Shown: positions 6,683 to 15,266 of the stretch, piece after piece
How the letters are laid out: the number at the start of each line of letters is the position of its first letter
How positions within the stretch are numbered: the stretch's first letter is position 1
Source: CAMCXE01 sp036520615
GTDB taxonomy: Bacteria > Pseudomonadota > Gammaproteobacteria > Pseudomonadales > Cellvibrionaceae
Direction: 5' to 3'
Assembly: GCA_036520615.1 (NCBI GenBank)
Contig: DATDJI010000091.1
Span: forward strand, 62,001 to 126,000
DNA: 64,000 nt
Position numbers and translations under genes: made by a program
The notes under the pieces: model-generated
The model's database searches: none
What the model saw: only the letters and a program-made list of their open reading frames with translations
Told to the model about the DNA's origin: nothing

Positions 6683-8941
6683 ATGAATTTAATTAAGCAT
6701 TCACTCCTAACGCTCGCCTGCGTTAGCATCGTGGCTTGTGGCAGCGGCGGCAGTAAAGGAAAAGTAGATCCGACACCTGCAGGTTCAAGTTCCAGTAGTT
6801 CTTCGAGTTCTTCAAGTTCAAGCTCATCAAGTAGTTCCACTAGTAGCTCCAGCAGCTCATCAACTAGCTCCTCCGGCGTTACGCTTTCTTCCAGTTCAAG
6901 CAGTTCTACTAGCTCTAACGGCTCATCTAGTTCTTCAGGAATAATCCCTTCTTCTAGCTCCAGCAGTTCGTCAAGTTCAAGCAGCTCTTCCAGTTCAAGT
7001 AATTCCTCAAGTTCCAGCAGTTCTTCCAGTTCAAGCTCATCAAGTAGCTCCTCTAACTCTAGTAGTTCATCAAGCTCAAGCAGCTCTTCAAGTTCTAGCG
7101 GTATCCCTACTGCTGAGTCTCTGTTAAACGTCAGTATCCAAGCTGCGGATGCAGCCGTGTTGTCCTCCGACAAGGTGACAATTGAGGTTAGGCGTTTAGG
7201 CGACAACGATGCACAAATAGGCGCTCAGCAATTTACGACGTCTTTGGATAACAGCACCGGCAAACCCAAACTTAAATTCAACAGCGATTTGACGCTAGCT
7301 GGCGCTAAAGCGTTGGTGCTGAATATTTCCTACCCTGGCTACGTGCCCTATTCGCGCAGGCTGGATGTGACCGCTATGGTTTTTGTCGAGGTTACGCTTA
7401 CGAAGGTGTCAGCTTTTAATGCTCAGAGCGGCAGCTTCAATAGCCTGTCAGGCATCTCAACTGAAGGCTTTAAGGTGCAGCCCGCTGACAAGGTTACGAG
7501 TATCACCATTCCGAAAAGCCTGCTGCCTACGGACACGCTGGGAATTGTCGGTGAATTAGCGAATTTCGATACGGCTAATCCCGCTCAAGCTCAGTATTTC
7601 CCAGGTAACCACACCGATAGTGCTGGCAGGGATGTGGTTTCCGTAGCCTTTGATTACATCAATTTAAAAACAGACGCAGGCAAGCCGCTTAGCGAAGCGG
7701 TCATTGCTGGCAGTGCGAGCGGCGCAGAGCTGGTCATTATCGAACGTGTGCTTCCCGCTAGCAGTTGTGCTGTGCTTACACGCCTGGGCGATGCCGATAG
7801 CGTGCGTGATGGATTTCAAGTACCTGTATATAGCTTCAACAGCAGTACCGGCTTGTGGGATGCGTTGGGCCAGGGCACGTTATATACAGCGGGCACTCCA
7901 GTGAGCGCAGCGCCGACGCTTGACTGCGCAACCAAGAGTTATGTGTTAGAAGTTGCTGTTACCGGCACCGTTTTCAAAAGCCAGTGGTTGAATTTTGCTT
8001 TCCCCTTAGCCTTTGCTCAACCGACTAGCTACTGCGCCACGGCACACGTTAAAAATATCCAAGGTGATAACTTGGCGGGTATTCACGGCTTGGTGTATAG
8101 CCAAACTCCAGGTGTTTTCAGCCCTAAATACTTCACCACCGATGCGAACGGAAATGCGCAAATTACAATTCAAGCGGGTCAGGGGCCAGAGCAGTTAGCG
8201 GCGAAGTTATCCGTCGTAAATGACGGGCTAGTAACTACTGATTTTACGTTTAGCCCAAGCTGCAGCAATCCAGTTGCCCAGGAAATCACCGTTGATCGTG
8301 CACGACTATGCCAAATCCAAGGGCAAACCCTAGATACGTCAGGTGCTGTCCTAGCGGGTTATCCGGTCATTGCTGAGAGCAGTGTCAAGACTGCCAATAC
8401 TGCGGGGCTGTTTGATTTTGCGATCACTGACAAACAGGGTATGTACTGGTTAAACGTGGCGTGTAAACGCGAGTTTAATGTTTTGTTTTTCAGGTTTAAT
8501 GAAGGGTATCTCACAGTTCCTGGCATAAATGTAGATGCCAAGGTTGAAGGCAAAGAAGTAAAAGATGATGGCCAAATTGCGTCCTTACCTGTCACAAAAA
8601 TCGCCCCGTCTCTGACGTTGATCAGCGCAGCCACTTATGCAGTTAACTCAAAAGCCCTTAGGATCCAAATATCTGGCAGCCGCAGCAATTTTCCGATTGA
8701 TTATACATTGAGGGTTGTAAACGCTGGAAAAGTCGTAACAACGCTTACGGGCAAGCTTACCGACACTAGCTCTACGGGGGAGGACACCACCAGCTGGTTT
8801 TATACAACGGGCGATATTACCCAGACAGTAAACTTAGGTGCCGGTGATAAATTTACGGTAGAAGGTGATCTTAAAGACGTTAAAGGTACGCCTACGCAAA
8901 TAGGTTTTGGTGTTCAAGTTCCAGTTGTTCTATTGCCCTAG
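6683..8941 (+). CDS. Poly-serine-linker lipoprotein of unknown function
   Basis: The start is ATG 6683, preceded by GGAAG at 6671-6675. It gives a lipoprotein signal with lipobox SIVAC (Cys19); an upstream in-frame ATG at 6578 would bury the signal. The 752-residue protein then has an exceptionally long, almost pure Ser linker (roughly residues 34-140, broken by Thr, Asn and short GVTL and GIIP spacers). The rest is a beta-rich secreted body with carboxypeptidase-regulatory-like (Ig-like) repeats, for example a segment around AHVKNIQGDNLAGIHG and another around CQIQGQTLDTSGAVLAG. Several paired cysteines suggest disulfides. I recognise no catalytic motif. It is probably tethered to the outer membrane and exposed to the periplasm or surface. 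It is followed by a strong terminator and is monocistronic. Confidence 0.8.
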   Translation: MNLIKHSLLTLACVSIVACGSGGSKGKVDPTPAGSSSSSSSSSSSSSSSSSSTSSSSSSSTSSSGVTLSSSSSSSTSSNGSSSSSGIIPSSSSSSSSSSSSSSSSSNSSSSSSSSSSSSSSSSSNSSSSSSSSSSSSSSGIPTAESLLNVSIQAADAAVLSSDKVTIEVRRLGDNDAQIGAQQFTTSLDNSTGKPKLKFNSDLTLAGAKALVLNISYPGYVPYSRRLDVTAMVFVEVTLTKVSAFNAQSGSFNSLSGISTEGFKVQPADKVTSITIPKSLLPTDTLGIVGELANFDTANPAQAQYFPGNHTDSAGRDVVSVAFDYINLKTDAGKPLSEAVIAGSASGAELVIIERVLPASSCAVLTRLGDADSVRDGFQVPVYSFNSSTGLWDALGQGTLYTAGTPVSAAPTLDCATKSYVLEVAVTGTVFKSQWLNFAFPLAFAQPTSYCATAHVKNIQGDNLAGIHGLVYSQTPGVFSPKYFTTDANGNAQITIQAGQGPEQLAAKLSVVNDGLVTTDFTFSPSCSNPVAQEITVDRARLCQIQGQTLDTSGAVLAGYPVIAESSVKTANTAGLFDFAITDKQGMYWLNVACKREFNVLFFRFNEGYLTVPGINVDAKVEGKEVKDDGQIASLPVTKIAPSLTLISAATYAVNSKALRIQISGSRSNFPIDYTLRVVNAGKVVTTLTGKLTDTSSTGEDTTSWFYTTGDITQTVNLGAGDKFTVEGDLKDVKGTPTQIGFGVQVPVVLLP

Positions 8942-8968
8942 GCCTGCTGTTTCCCTAGGCCGACCAAA

Positions 8969-9000
8969 GGTGCCCGGCTAAATCAGCGGGCGCCTTTTTT
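8969..9000 (+). terminator. Rho-independent terminator after the poly-Ser lipoprotein
   Basis: GGTGCCCG (8969-8976) pairs with CGGGCGCC (8987-8994), with one G-U pair and a 10-base loop, and is followed by six T. It lies 28 bases after the stop codon. Confidence 0.88.
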
Positions 9001-9101
9001 GCGTTTATTGAGCAAGAAAATATCCCTAATGCCCTAACGTTGAAAAACATAGGCTACCTTATAAACAATAGAGAGATGACTTAAAAAGACTTCCGCAAGG
9101 C

Positions 9102-9857
9102 TTAGTGCCGACGCGCAGCTACAAAAAATTCTTGATTGCCGTCCCCGCCTTTTATCGCACTGGCAAAATAATCTTCTAAGTGAAACGCGCATTGCGTTAA
9201 AGACGCAGTGATTTTGGTTTGAACACGTGTGTAGACACTTGTGTCGTTTATTAATCCTCCCTTGCCTAAAAACTCAGGCCCTGCTTCAAACTGAGGTTTG
9301 ACCAGGCTTAGCAGGAGGCTACTTGGCGGCATGAGCTTGGTAAGTTCAGAGTGGATAAGCGTTTGCGAGATAAACGAAACGTCCATAACCGCGCCTGTAA
9401 ACCCCTCCGGTGCGAGTGCGTCTAGAGCTTGCAGCGGTAAGTGCCGAGCATTGATGCCCTCCAAACAGACTACCTGGGGGTGATGGCGTAAACGGGCAAT
9501 TAACTGATCTTTGCCCACTTCAATACCAATAACGCGGCGGACTCCAGCCTGCAGTAAACAGTCCGTGAAGCCGCCGGTGGATTGCCCTATATCCAGCCAA
9601 GTTCCTGCCAGCGGTGCCCACTTTAGATGTTTGAGCGCGCGCTGCAGTTTAAGCCCGGCTCGTGAGGCAAACTGCAGCTCATCAAGGGTGTTGATTCTCA
9701 GTTGAGGGATAACTTCAAATTGGCTTGCAGGTTTAGTACACAGCTGCCACTGCCCTTGGGCGAACACCTGTACACATTCACTTGTGATGAGTTTCTGAGC
9801 TTGCGTACGCGACTGTACATAGCCCTGCTGAACCAATAATTGGTCGAGCCTGGGCAT
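9102..9857 (-). CDS. tlyA: TlyA-family rRNA (cytidine-2'-O)-methyltransferase
   Basis: TlyA enzymes methylate ribose 2'-OH groups of rRNA cytidines with S-adenosylmethionine. Some homologues have been described as haemolysins. The start chosen is ATG 9855-9857, giving MPRLDQLLVQQG and 251 residues, the usual family length; an upstream frame extension has unlikely composition. An S4 RNA-binding domain (residues 1-60, SRTQAQKLI) is followed by an FtsJ/RrmJ-type domain with the SAM loop DIGQSTGGFTDCLLQAG and the acidic stretch MDVSFISQTLI. GKGGLIND and KGGDGNQEFF near the end are typical. Only one base separates its start from the stop of the Anbu gene, so the two are probably one transcript. 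Confidence 0.9.
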   Translation of the reverse strand: MPRLDQLLVQQGYVQSRTQAQKLITSECVQVFAQGQWQLCTKPASQFEVIPQLRINTLDELQFASRAGLKLQRALKHLKWAPLAGTWLDIGQSTGGFTDCLLQAGVRRVIGIEVGKDQLIARLRHHPQVVCLEGINARHLPLQALDALAPEGFTGAVMDVSFISQTLIHSELTKLMPPSSLLLSLVKPQFEAGPEFLGKGGLINDTSVYTRVQTKITASLTQCAFHLEDYFASAIKGGDGNQEFFVAARRH

Positions 9858-9858
9858 T

Positions 9859-10581
9859 TTACACATCGAACGGCGGCATACTGTCCAGCAAGCGGCGCAG
9901 GCCCGTGCCCCAGTAGCGGCGCATACTGAGAAAATCTTCATCGTCCCGGTCGATACGGCGCTGGTGGCTCAAATCGTAGCTATCGCGCAGGTACATCAGT
10001 ACATCCAGCGGCATGTCTACGGTCATGTTGCTCTTCATCGTGGAATCTAGCGATACCAACGCGCAGTTAAGTGCTGTTTGCAGTGAGGTAGTTGGGGCGA
10101 TAATACGATCGAGAATGGGTTTGCCATATTTTTCTTCACCGATCTGTAAAAAAGGTGTTTCTGCACTGGCTTCGACAAAATTGCCTTGCGGATAAATATG
10201 AAACAAGCGCGGTACTTCTCCACGCACCTGGCCGCCGAGCAGCAGGTTGCAGCTAAAATCCACGCCTTGATAGCTGGACACTTCACTGCCTTCTTGAATT
10301 AGAGCGACTAACTTTTTGCCGACGCGCGAGGCCACGTCAAACAATGAAGGCAGCTCGAAGAGGCCATCAGTTTGGTCATGGCTTAAGCGGGTGAGCAGCT
10401 CTATTAGCGCTTGAGTCGTAGCGAGATTGCCCGAGCTTAGCAATACAATGGAGTGCGTTCGATTGTTCGTAAATGTAAAGAGCTTGCGGTACGTGGCCAC
10501 ATGGTCCACGCCGGCGTTGGTGCGGGTGTCTCCCGCGAAAACTAAGCCATCATTGAGCTTAATTGCCACACAATAAGTCAT
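9859..10581 (-). CDS. Anbu, proteasome-like beta-subunit peptidase
   Basis: Anbu is a bacterial relative of the proteasome beta subunit and HslV. It is an N-terminal-nucleophile hydrolase fold forming open, helical rings. Starting at ATG 10579-10581 gives MTYCVAIKL, so removal of Met exposes Thr as the nucleophile without a propeptide, as in the family. Asp18 (in AGDTRTNAGVDH) and Lys33 (TYRKL) are the other expected active-site residues. The length is 240. The usual Anbu companions (alpha-E protein, circularly permuted ATP-grasp, transglutaminase-like peptidase) are not next to it; instead it leads into tlyA. Whether the peptidase is active in vivo is unknown even for studied members. Confidence 0.88.
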   Translation of the reverse strand: MTYCVAIKLNDGLVFAGDTRTNAGVDHVATYRKLFTFTNNRTHSIVLLSSGNLATTQALIELLTRLSHDQTDGLFELPSLFDVASRVGKKLVALIQEGSEVSSYQGVDFSCNLLLGGQVRGEVPRLFHIYPQGNFVEASAETPFLQIGEEKYGKPILDRIIAPTTSLQTALNCALVSLDSTMKSNMTVDMPLDVLMYLRDSYDLSHQRRIDRDDEDFLSMRRYWGTGLRRLLDSMPPFDV

Positions 10582-10698
10582 GAGTCGATTACCTAAATTA
10601 CCGCACACTTTTATTTTGGCAGATGTCTATCAAACTGCGAGGGCGGTTGCGCAGAGTACGTCAGCTAGGCTCAATTCGCCAGCCCTAATCGACGAACC

Positions 10699-12522
10699 CT
10701 AATCCACCGGGAGCGCATCTCCATGCGTTAAACATGCCACCCTGTTGCGCCCGCGATTTTTAGCTAGGTAAAGGGCTTCATCGGCTAATTCGAATACCTC
10801 GCGTGGCAGCGTGTTCTGATTGGGAATTAAGCTGCCGACACCTAGGCTAAGCGTCAATTGCAGACATCCTGCTGGGTAACAAAATTCACTACTTGCCACC
10901 AAAGTGCAGATCTTCTCTGCTACTACCTGGGCGCCTTCCGAGTCAGACCCTGGCAAAATGAGCGCCATTTCCTCGCCCCCCGAGCGGAAAACTATATCCG
11001 GCGGCTGCCGCACCAAGTGGCGCAGCAGGCGCGCCAGTTGAATCAAACAGTCGTCACCCACTGGATGCCCGTAGGTATCGTTGATCTTTTTAAAATGATC
11101 TACGTCTATCAGCACCAAACTGATCGGCCGATGCTCTCTAGCAGCGCGGCGCACTTCGGTTTCTAACAGGTGATCAAAATGGCGGCGATTGAACAAACCT
11201 GTAAGGCTATCGGTGATCGTCTGCTTGGACAGCTCCATATTAAGCTTGCTCACTTCACATAGAGCAGCCTGTAGTGCAGCGGTTTTTTCCTCTACTGCTT
11301 GGGCCAGCTTTTGCGCCTGGGCGTGCTCGTGTTCAATCGCTTTGCGCTGTTCGCTGCGTACGCTGAATTCCTGTTCCAGCCGCTGTGAATAATCAAGCTT
11401 AACGCGGTTACAGACCATAAACGTTAGCAGTGCAATTTGTAGCAGGCTTGCCAACTGGCTGAGCGAATAGGTCGCAGTTCCGCTAGCTAATGGTACACCC
11501 CAGCAGTTGAGCATTGCTCCGAGCGTACCCGCCAAAAATATCACCCATGCGGCGCAATACCGGCCGCTGCCCGCCCGCTGTGCCCGCACCCAGATTGCTC
11601 CTAACACTACCTGGCTGACACAGTGCACACCGATAAGTAGGAGACTGGCCTTTAATGCAGTGGCAAACGGCAGCAAAGGGCTTAGCGCCATAAAGCCAAG
11701 CGCTGTCCACAATAGGCTGTGACAGATGTAAAAGCCGCGCTCCGCAGGTGTTAAACGAAATACACGCAGGGCAAAACGCGCCGCCAGTGCTACTGCTGAA
11801 GCCAAAAAAATAGGCATAGCCATTTGATTAAGAGCGGGGAACTGCGGCCAGGCGTAGGCGAACAATAAGCCGCTGTACAGCCCTTCTACCGCCGCGTAAG
11901 CCAGCACTAAAAGACCGAACAGACCGTAAGTGCTGTCGCGGTGGGTCAACCATAAAAACAGCGCAAAAATGCCTGCTGCCAGGAAAAATCCGTAAAAAAT
12001 TCCCTGCATTAATAGATAGCGATGATCGCTCTGCGCGAGCTCTTCGCGGGATACCAGCTGTAAAGGCACCTGCAAAACTCCATTAGTCTGTACCCATAGG
12101 TAAAGAATTTGCGGGCTGGTCGAGGCAGCTACGGGAAACACAAAATTGCGATGAGCGAGGGGCCGCATAGCGAACGGCAGCATATCGCCCGTATTGAGCT
12201 GTCGCACCAACTGGCCTTCACTCAGCTGATAAAAACGTACGTGGTCCAGATGTGGATAGGATAAAAGTAAAAGTAGAGGGTCTTTGGCAGCTGGCAGCGT
12301 GACACGTAACCAGTGCGGTCGAGGGTTAAAGCCGAGGGATGAATCGACACCTTGCAATGGTTGCCAGCGCTCGGTAGGTGCTAGGGCTATTGTGCTGATC
12401 GTGAAGTTGTCGTCGGGTAAGTAAGCGGCATCAAGGCGAGCTTGGGCAATGACAGTTTGGCTTGCGATCATCCACAAGAGCGCAATACACAAACATCGAT
12501 TTAGGGTGCCCCCAAAGCCCAT
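10699..12522 (-). CDS. 7TM-DISM diguanylate cyclase
   Basis: This 607-residue protein should make c-di-GMP in response to a periplasmic ligand. A signal peptide (1-27) is followed by a DISM extracellular domain of type 2 (about 30-170), seven membrane segments (about 180-385), a coiled coil (about 395-445) and a GGDEF domain. The domain starts TDSLTGLFNRRHFD and its active loop is GGEEM at 515-519, a conservative variant of GGEEF. The inhibitory I-site RxxD five residues before the loop is not intact: the sequence reads RQPPD, one residue too long. Product feedback inhibition is therefore doubtful. The gene is not obviously part of an operon with Anbu, 117 bases downstream. Confidence 0.9.
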   Translation of the reverse strand: MGFGGTLNRCLCIALLWMIASQTVIAQARLDAAYLPDDNFTISTIALAPTERWQPLQGVDSSLGFNPRPHWLRVTLPAAKDPLLLLLSYPHLDHVRFYQLSEGQLVRQLNTGDMLPFAMRPLAHRNFVFPVAASTSPQILYLWVQTNGVLQVPLQLVSREELAQSDHRYLLMQGIFYGFFLAAGIFALFLWLTHRDSTYGLFGLLVLAYAAVEGLYSGLLFAYAWPQFPALNQMAMPIFLASAVALAARFALRVFRLTPAERGFYICHSLLWTALGFMALSPLLPFATALKASLLLIGVHCVSQVVLGAIWVRAQRAGSGRYCAAWVIFLAGTLGAMLNCWGVPLASGTATYSLSQLASLLQIALLTFMVCNRVKLDYSQRLEQEFSVRSEQRKAIEHEHAQAQKLAQAVEEKTAALQAALCEVSKLNMELSKQTITDSLTGLFNRRHFDHLLETEVRRAAREHRPISLVLIDVDHFKKINDTYGHPVGDDCLIQLARLLRHLVRQPPDIVFRSGGEEMALILPGSDSEGAQVVAEKICTLVASSEFCYPAGCLQLTLSLGVGSLIPNQNTLPREVFELADEALYLAKNRGRNRVACLTHGDALPVD

Positions 12523-12743
12523 AGACCACTCACCTGGCGTGTTGGATTCGGGGCGGCAATATACGCCATTTAGCCTTCCCGCAGAGGTTACATCTAAGTA
12601 TTAAGTGTTATCTGGATCACGGATATCAGTTTAAAGTTGCACGGCCTGCAATTAGTATTTTGACTATTAGCCACAGCGTGGATTTATTCCCTGGGGCCTA
12701 TATACTGCCGCGCCTAAACGGCAAGACCTTCACCGGAGTTTTT

Positions 12744-13217
12744 ATGCACGCACCTGCTGACGTTCTAGAAAAAGCTTTGGGCATCGCGCTCATTGCTCAT
12801 GCAGGTCAAAAGGATAAAGCCGGAGCCCCTTACATTATGCATCCGCTGCGCCTGATGATGACTGCAGCAGGCCCAGATGCGCAAGTGACCGCATTATTGC
12901 ACGATGTGTTAGAAGACTCAGACATCACAGAAGACGACCTTTATGCAGCTGGTATACCGTCACATATCTGCGCTGCTGTCGCTACGCTTACCCGTCAGCT
13001 TGATGAAACCTATGAAGAGTTTATCGAGCGCATTGCCTGCGACGACCTTGCCCGCAAAGTAAAAATTTTGGATATCCAGGATAATCTTAATTTACAGCGG
13101 CTGAAATCCGTTAATAAAGCCGACCTACTGCGTGTGACAGAGTATCACCGCGCGCTGCAATTTCTGCTGCAGATCGACGCTGTCGATGAAGAGGCCGGTG
13201 ATCTGGAGTCCTATTAG
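12744..13217 (+). CDS. Small HD-domain (p)ppGpp-hydrolase-like phosphohydrolase
   Basis: The protein of 157 residues resembles the hydrolase domain of SpoT and stand-alone (MESH1-like) alarmone hydrolases. It shows HAGQKDKAGAPYIMHPLR (19-36) with His33, the HD pair at 53-54 within LLHDVLEDSD, and the later RKVKILDIQDNLN motif, which together form the Mn site. There is no synthetase domain or TGS. ATG 12744 is preferred over an upstream in-frame ATG at 12660 because GGAG at 12735-12738 sits properly before it and the protein then begins at the domain. The gene converges with the ter locus. The actual substrate, (p)ppGpp or another nucleotide, is not shown. Confidence 0.8.
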   Translation: MHAPADVLEKALGIALIAHAGQKDKAGAPYIMHPLRLMMTAAGPDAQVTALLHDVLEDSDITEDDLYAAGIPSHICAAVATLTRQLDETYEEFIERIACDDLARKVKILDIQDNLNLQRLKSVNKADLLRVTEYHRALQFLLQIDAVDEEAGDLESY

Positions 13218-13258
13218 CAGGCTTGTTGAGCCTCTGGTCATCTATCCTCGCTCTTTAA

Positions 13259-14167
13259 TTAAGCGCGCAGATTGATTTTAATTTCCGCAGCATTCTCACC
13301 TTCGTGCACGCCAAAAATTTTTGCTCGCTCCACAACGCCATGTGCCCAAGCGCTATGGGTTGCCACTTCACACATTGAGTCGTGCATTTTAAAAACCGCC
13401 GGCGCAGCAGCATCCATTACACGCAGGGCGACTTCAATATCGGCGTGGGGCACGCGGTATTGTTCATCAATTAACGGCACTTGGCTGGGATGAATAGCTG
13501 TTTTACCTACCATGCCGTGGGCTAGGTCTTCTGCCAATTCCTCCGCCAGCAAGCCTGGGTTATCCAAATGTTCAAAGACCGGCGCTGTAAGCGCAAAACC
13601 GTAGGGGCGAAACAGCGTGGCGAGTTTGGCGATGACAAGTCCCAAAGGCGTGCGGTAAATGCTCAGCGTGCGCGGGCGGCGGATGCCGAGCAAAGCGAGT
13701 AAATCGTTGCCGCCAATACGCAGGGCCAAGATGCGCGGTTGAACTTCCGGCTGCTGTAAACAGGCACGAAATAACAGCATTTCCTGATCATCGAAGACTT
13801 CGATCGTCTCAAGCGTGGGCATCAGCAGATGCTGCGTGTGGCGCACGGCGGCGAAATAAGCGGGGAAATTGTGCCGCGTGGCCTTGGGCACAACAAACCC
13901 GCATAAGCGCTCAATGCCCGGCATCTGCAGCAATTCATCCAACACATCTAAATTGCGCACGCGTATAAAGCGCTGCGAGCCGGGCACCTGGGGTAACAAA
14001 GGCAAAGCGGCCTTGAGAATGGCAAGCGCAGTGGGTAAATCGCCGCTGCTGATCGCATCTTCAGTGCAGAAAATCACTGAGCGCAGATCGCTTACGGCAA
14101 TGTGTGCGAGGTTTTTGTGGGTGGCAGGCACATACAATGAGGCGCCTAGAGTCGGAATATTAGCCAT
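13259..14167 (-). CDS. HpcH/HpaI aldolase / citrate-lyase-beta-like enzyme of the ter locus
   Basis: This 302-residue TIM-barrel enzyme belongs to the HpcH/HpaI family, with LALRIGGNDLLALLGI, GLVIAKLATLFRPYGF, APVFEHLDNP and GMVGKTAIHPSQV. The last is the region that closes the CoA or substrate pocket in citrate-lyase beta and CitE-like proteins. It is the last gene of the leftward ter-linked enzyme module and overlaps the preceding phosphoribosyltransferase by eight bases, so translation is coupled. In such loci the aldolase is thought to act on a carbon skeleton used in making an unidentified nucleotide-like metabolite. That role is inference from context. Confidence 0.82.
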   Translation of the reverse strand: MANIPTLGASLYVPATHKNLAHIAVSDLRSVIFCTEDAISSGDLPTALAILKAALPLLPQVPGSQRFIRVRNLDVLDELLQMPGIERLCGFVVPKATRHNFPAYFAAVRHTQHLLMPTLETIEVFDDQEMLLFRACLQQPEVQPRILALRIGGNDLLALLGIRRPRTLSIYRTPLGLVIAKLATLFRPYGFALTAPVFEHLDNPGLLAEELAEDLAHGMVGKTAIHPSQVPLIDEQYRVPHADIEVALRVMDAAAPAVFKMHDSMCEVATHSAWAHGVVERAKIFGVHEGENAAEIKINLRA

Positions 14168-15266
14168 CGGGGGAGCTCTTAATTAGGGATACTGCTTGGT
14201 AAGGTAGATGGGCATCTTCTAGCACCGGGACGGATTTTTCAGCTGCTAAAACGCGCAAATGGGCAACTTCCTGCGCCGCTAAATCGCGCACTATCAGCAA
14301 TCTTGGTACGCGGCGCAGCAATACACGAGTGGCTTCGCCGATGCCTGGTTTAATTAAATTAATGTCGTTTATCGCAAATGTTGCTTGGGTTGCCTGCAAA
14401 AATGCTTGTGCACTGGCTGCAAGTTGCTCGGTGTTCACCGCTTGTGTGGCAAGTTGGTGTGGGCTTAAGCCCTGCGCGCACTGGTCTAAGGCTAAATCGG
14501 TGATGAGATCCACAAACCATTGGGACACATCGGCTGCAGCTAAGTGCGAGTAATAAACGCAGCCGTGAAAATCGCCAGGGCCAATAGCATCGGCAAGCAC
14601 CGAGCGGCTGAGAAGTCCCGAGACAGTGGCGTTTAAAATGGAGGAAGGCAGCAAATAATCAGACCCTGAGGCAGCGCCTAAGCTCACCCCCGCTAAATCC
14701 ACTAACGCGTATAAGCCACTGTCGATATGCAAGCCATGCAGTAGATTAAACGCTTCTATGGAAGATTTAAGTTCGCGGGCGATCACCCCTTTACCCGTCC
14801 AGCCGTCGATAAACACAATGGATTCAGCGGCGGCGCCACGCTTTAGAATGCTCGTAAGTGCCACCGTATCCAAACCGCGATCGCGCACTATAGATACGCT
14901 GTAATGGCGTACTTCCCGGCCAAGCCAGCGGCGTAAAAGCCGCGTGATAATTACCCCCAAAGGTGTGCCGCCGCGCATTAATGACACCAGCGTAATCGCC
15001 CCGGATTTGCGAGCAGCTATCAGCGCAGTGAGCGTTAAACACTCTTTAGCCATACGCGCGCCGTTGCTTGTGCAGGCGTCTGTAAACAGTTTTTGATAGG
15101 TGGTAGATGGAGCCGTCTCCGCTGATAGCATCTGGCTGTAATGGCGCTGGCCGGATTGGATCAGCTGCTCCTTGCGCGCGACGGCGATGGTTGGCTGAGC
15201 CGGTAGACGCGTGACGAGAAATTCCACGTCCTCGGTGTTGTAACTGCCGCTAAAGCTGCTATTCAC
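14160..15266 (-). CDS. StiP/PRTase-type protein with C-terminal PELOTA domain (ter-linked)
   Basis: The 368-residue protein has the N-terminal domain called StiP or PRTase_1. It contains GSYNTEDVEFLVTRL near the start, SLMRGGTPLGVIITR, HYSVSIVRDRGLD, and VFIDGWTGKG, a pyrophosphate-type loop. A linker leads to a C-terminal PELOTA-like RNA-binding domain (about 290-365, with LLIVRDLAAQEVAHL and EKSVPVLED). Family knowledge places it in the conserved ter-associated module. It was once proposed to be a cysteine protease, but the sequence is better read as a phosphoribosyltransferase. The start is GTG 15264-15266, overlapping the HAD gene stop by four bases. The real substrate is unknown. Confidence 0.8.
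   Translation of the reverse strand: MNSSFSGSYNTEDVEFLVTRLPAQPTIAVARKEQLIQSGQRHYSQMLSAETAPSTTYQKLFTDACTSNGARMAKECLTLTALIAARKSGAITLVSLMRGGTPLGVIITRLLRRWLGREVRHYSVSIVRDRGLDTVALTSILKRGAAAESIVFIDGWTGKGVIARELKSSIEAFNLLHGLHIDSGLYALVDLAGVSLGAASGSDYLLPSSILNATVSGLLSRSVLADAIGPGDFHGCVYYSHLAAADVSQWFVDLITDLALDQCAQGLSPHQLATQAVNTEQLAASAQAFLQATQATFAINDINLIKPGIGEATRVLLRRVPRLLIVRDLAAQEVAHLRVLAAEKSVPVLEDAHLPYQAVSLIKSSPDG

Noticed and set aside
6553..7206. Leftward open frame rich in Leu and Glu
   Set aside because: It is the antisense reading of the Ser linker codons (AGC/TCN become Leu/Glu repeats). The rightward lipoprotein has the lipobox, ribosome-binding site and terminator.
14160..15266. Cysteine protease (StiP) as the function
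   Set aside because: Older naming; the visible loops fit a phosphoribosyltransferase and I see no convincing Cys-His dyad, so the PRTase reading is preferred.
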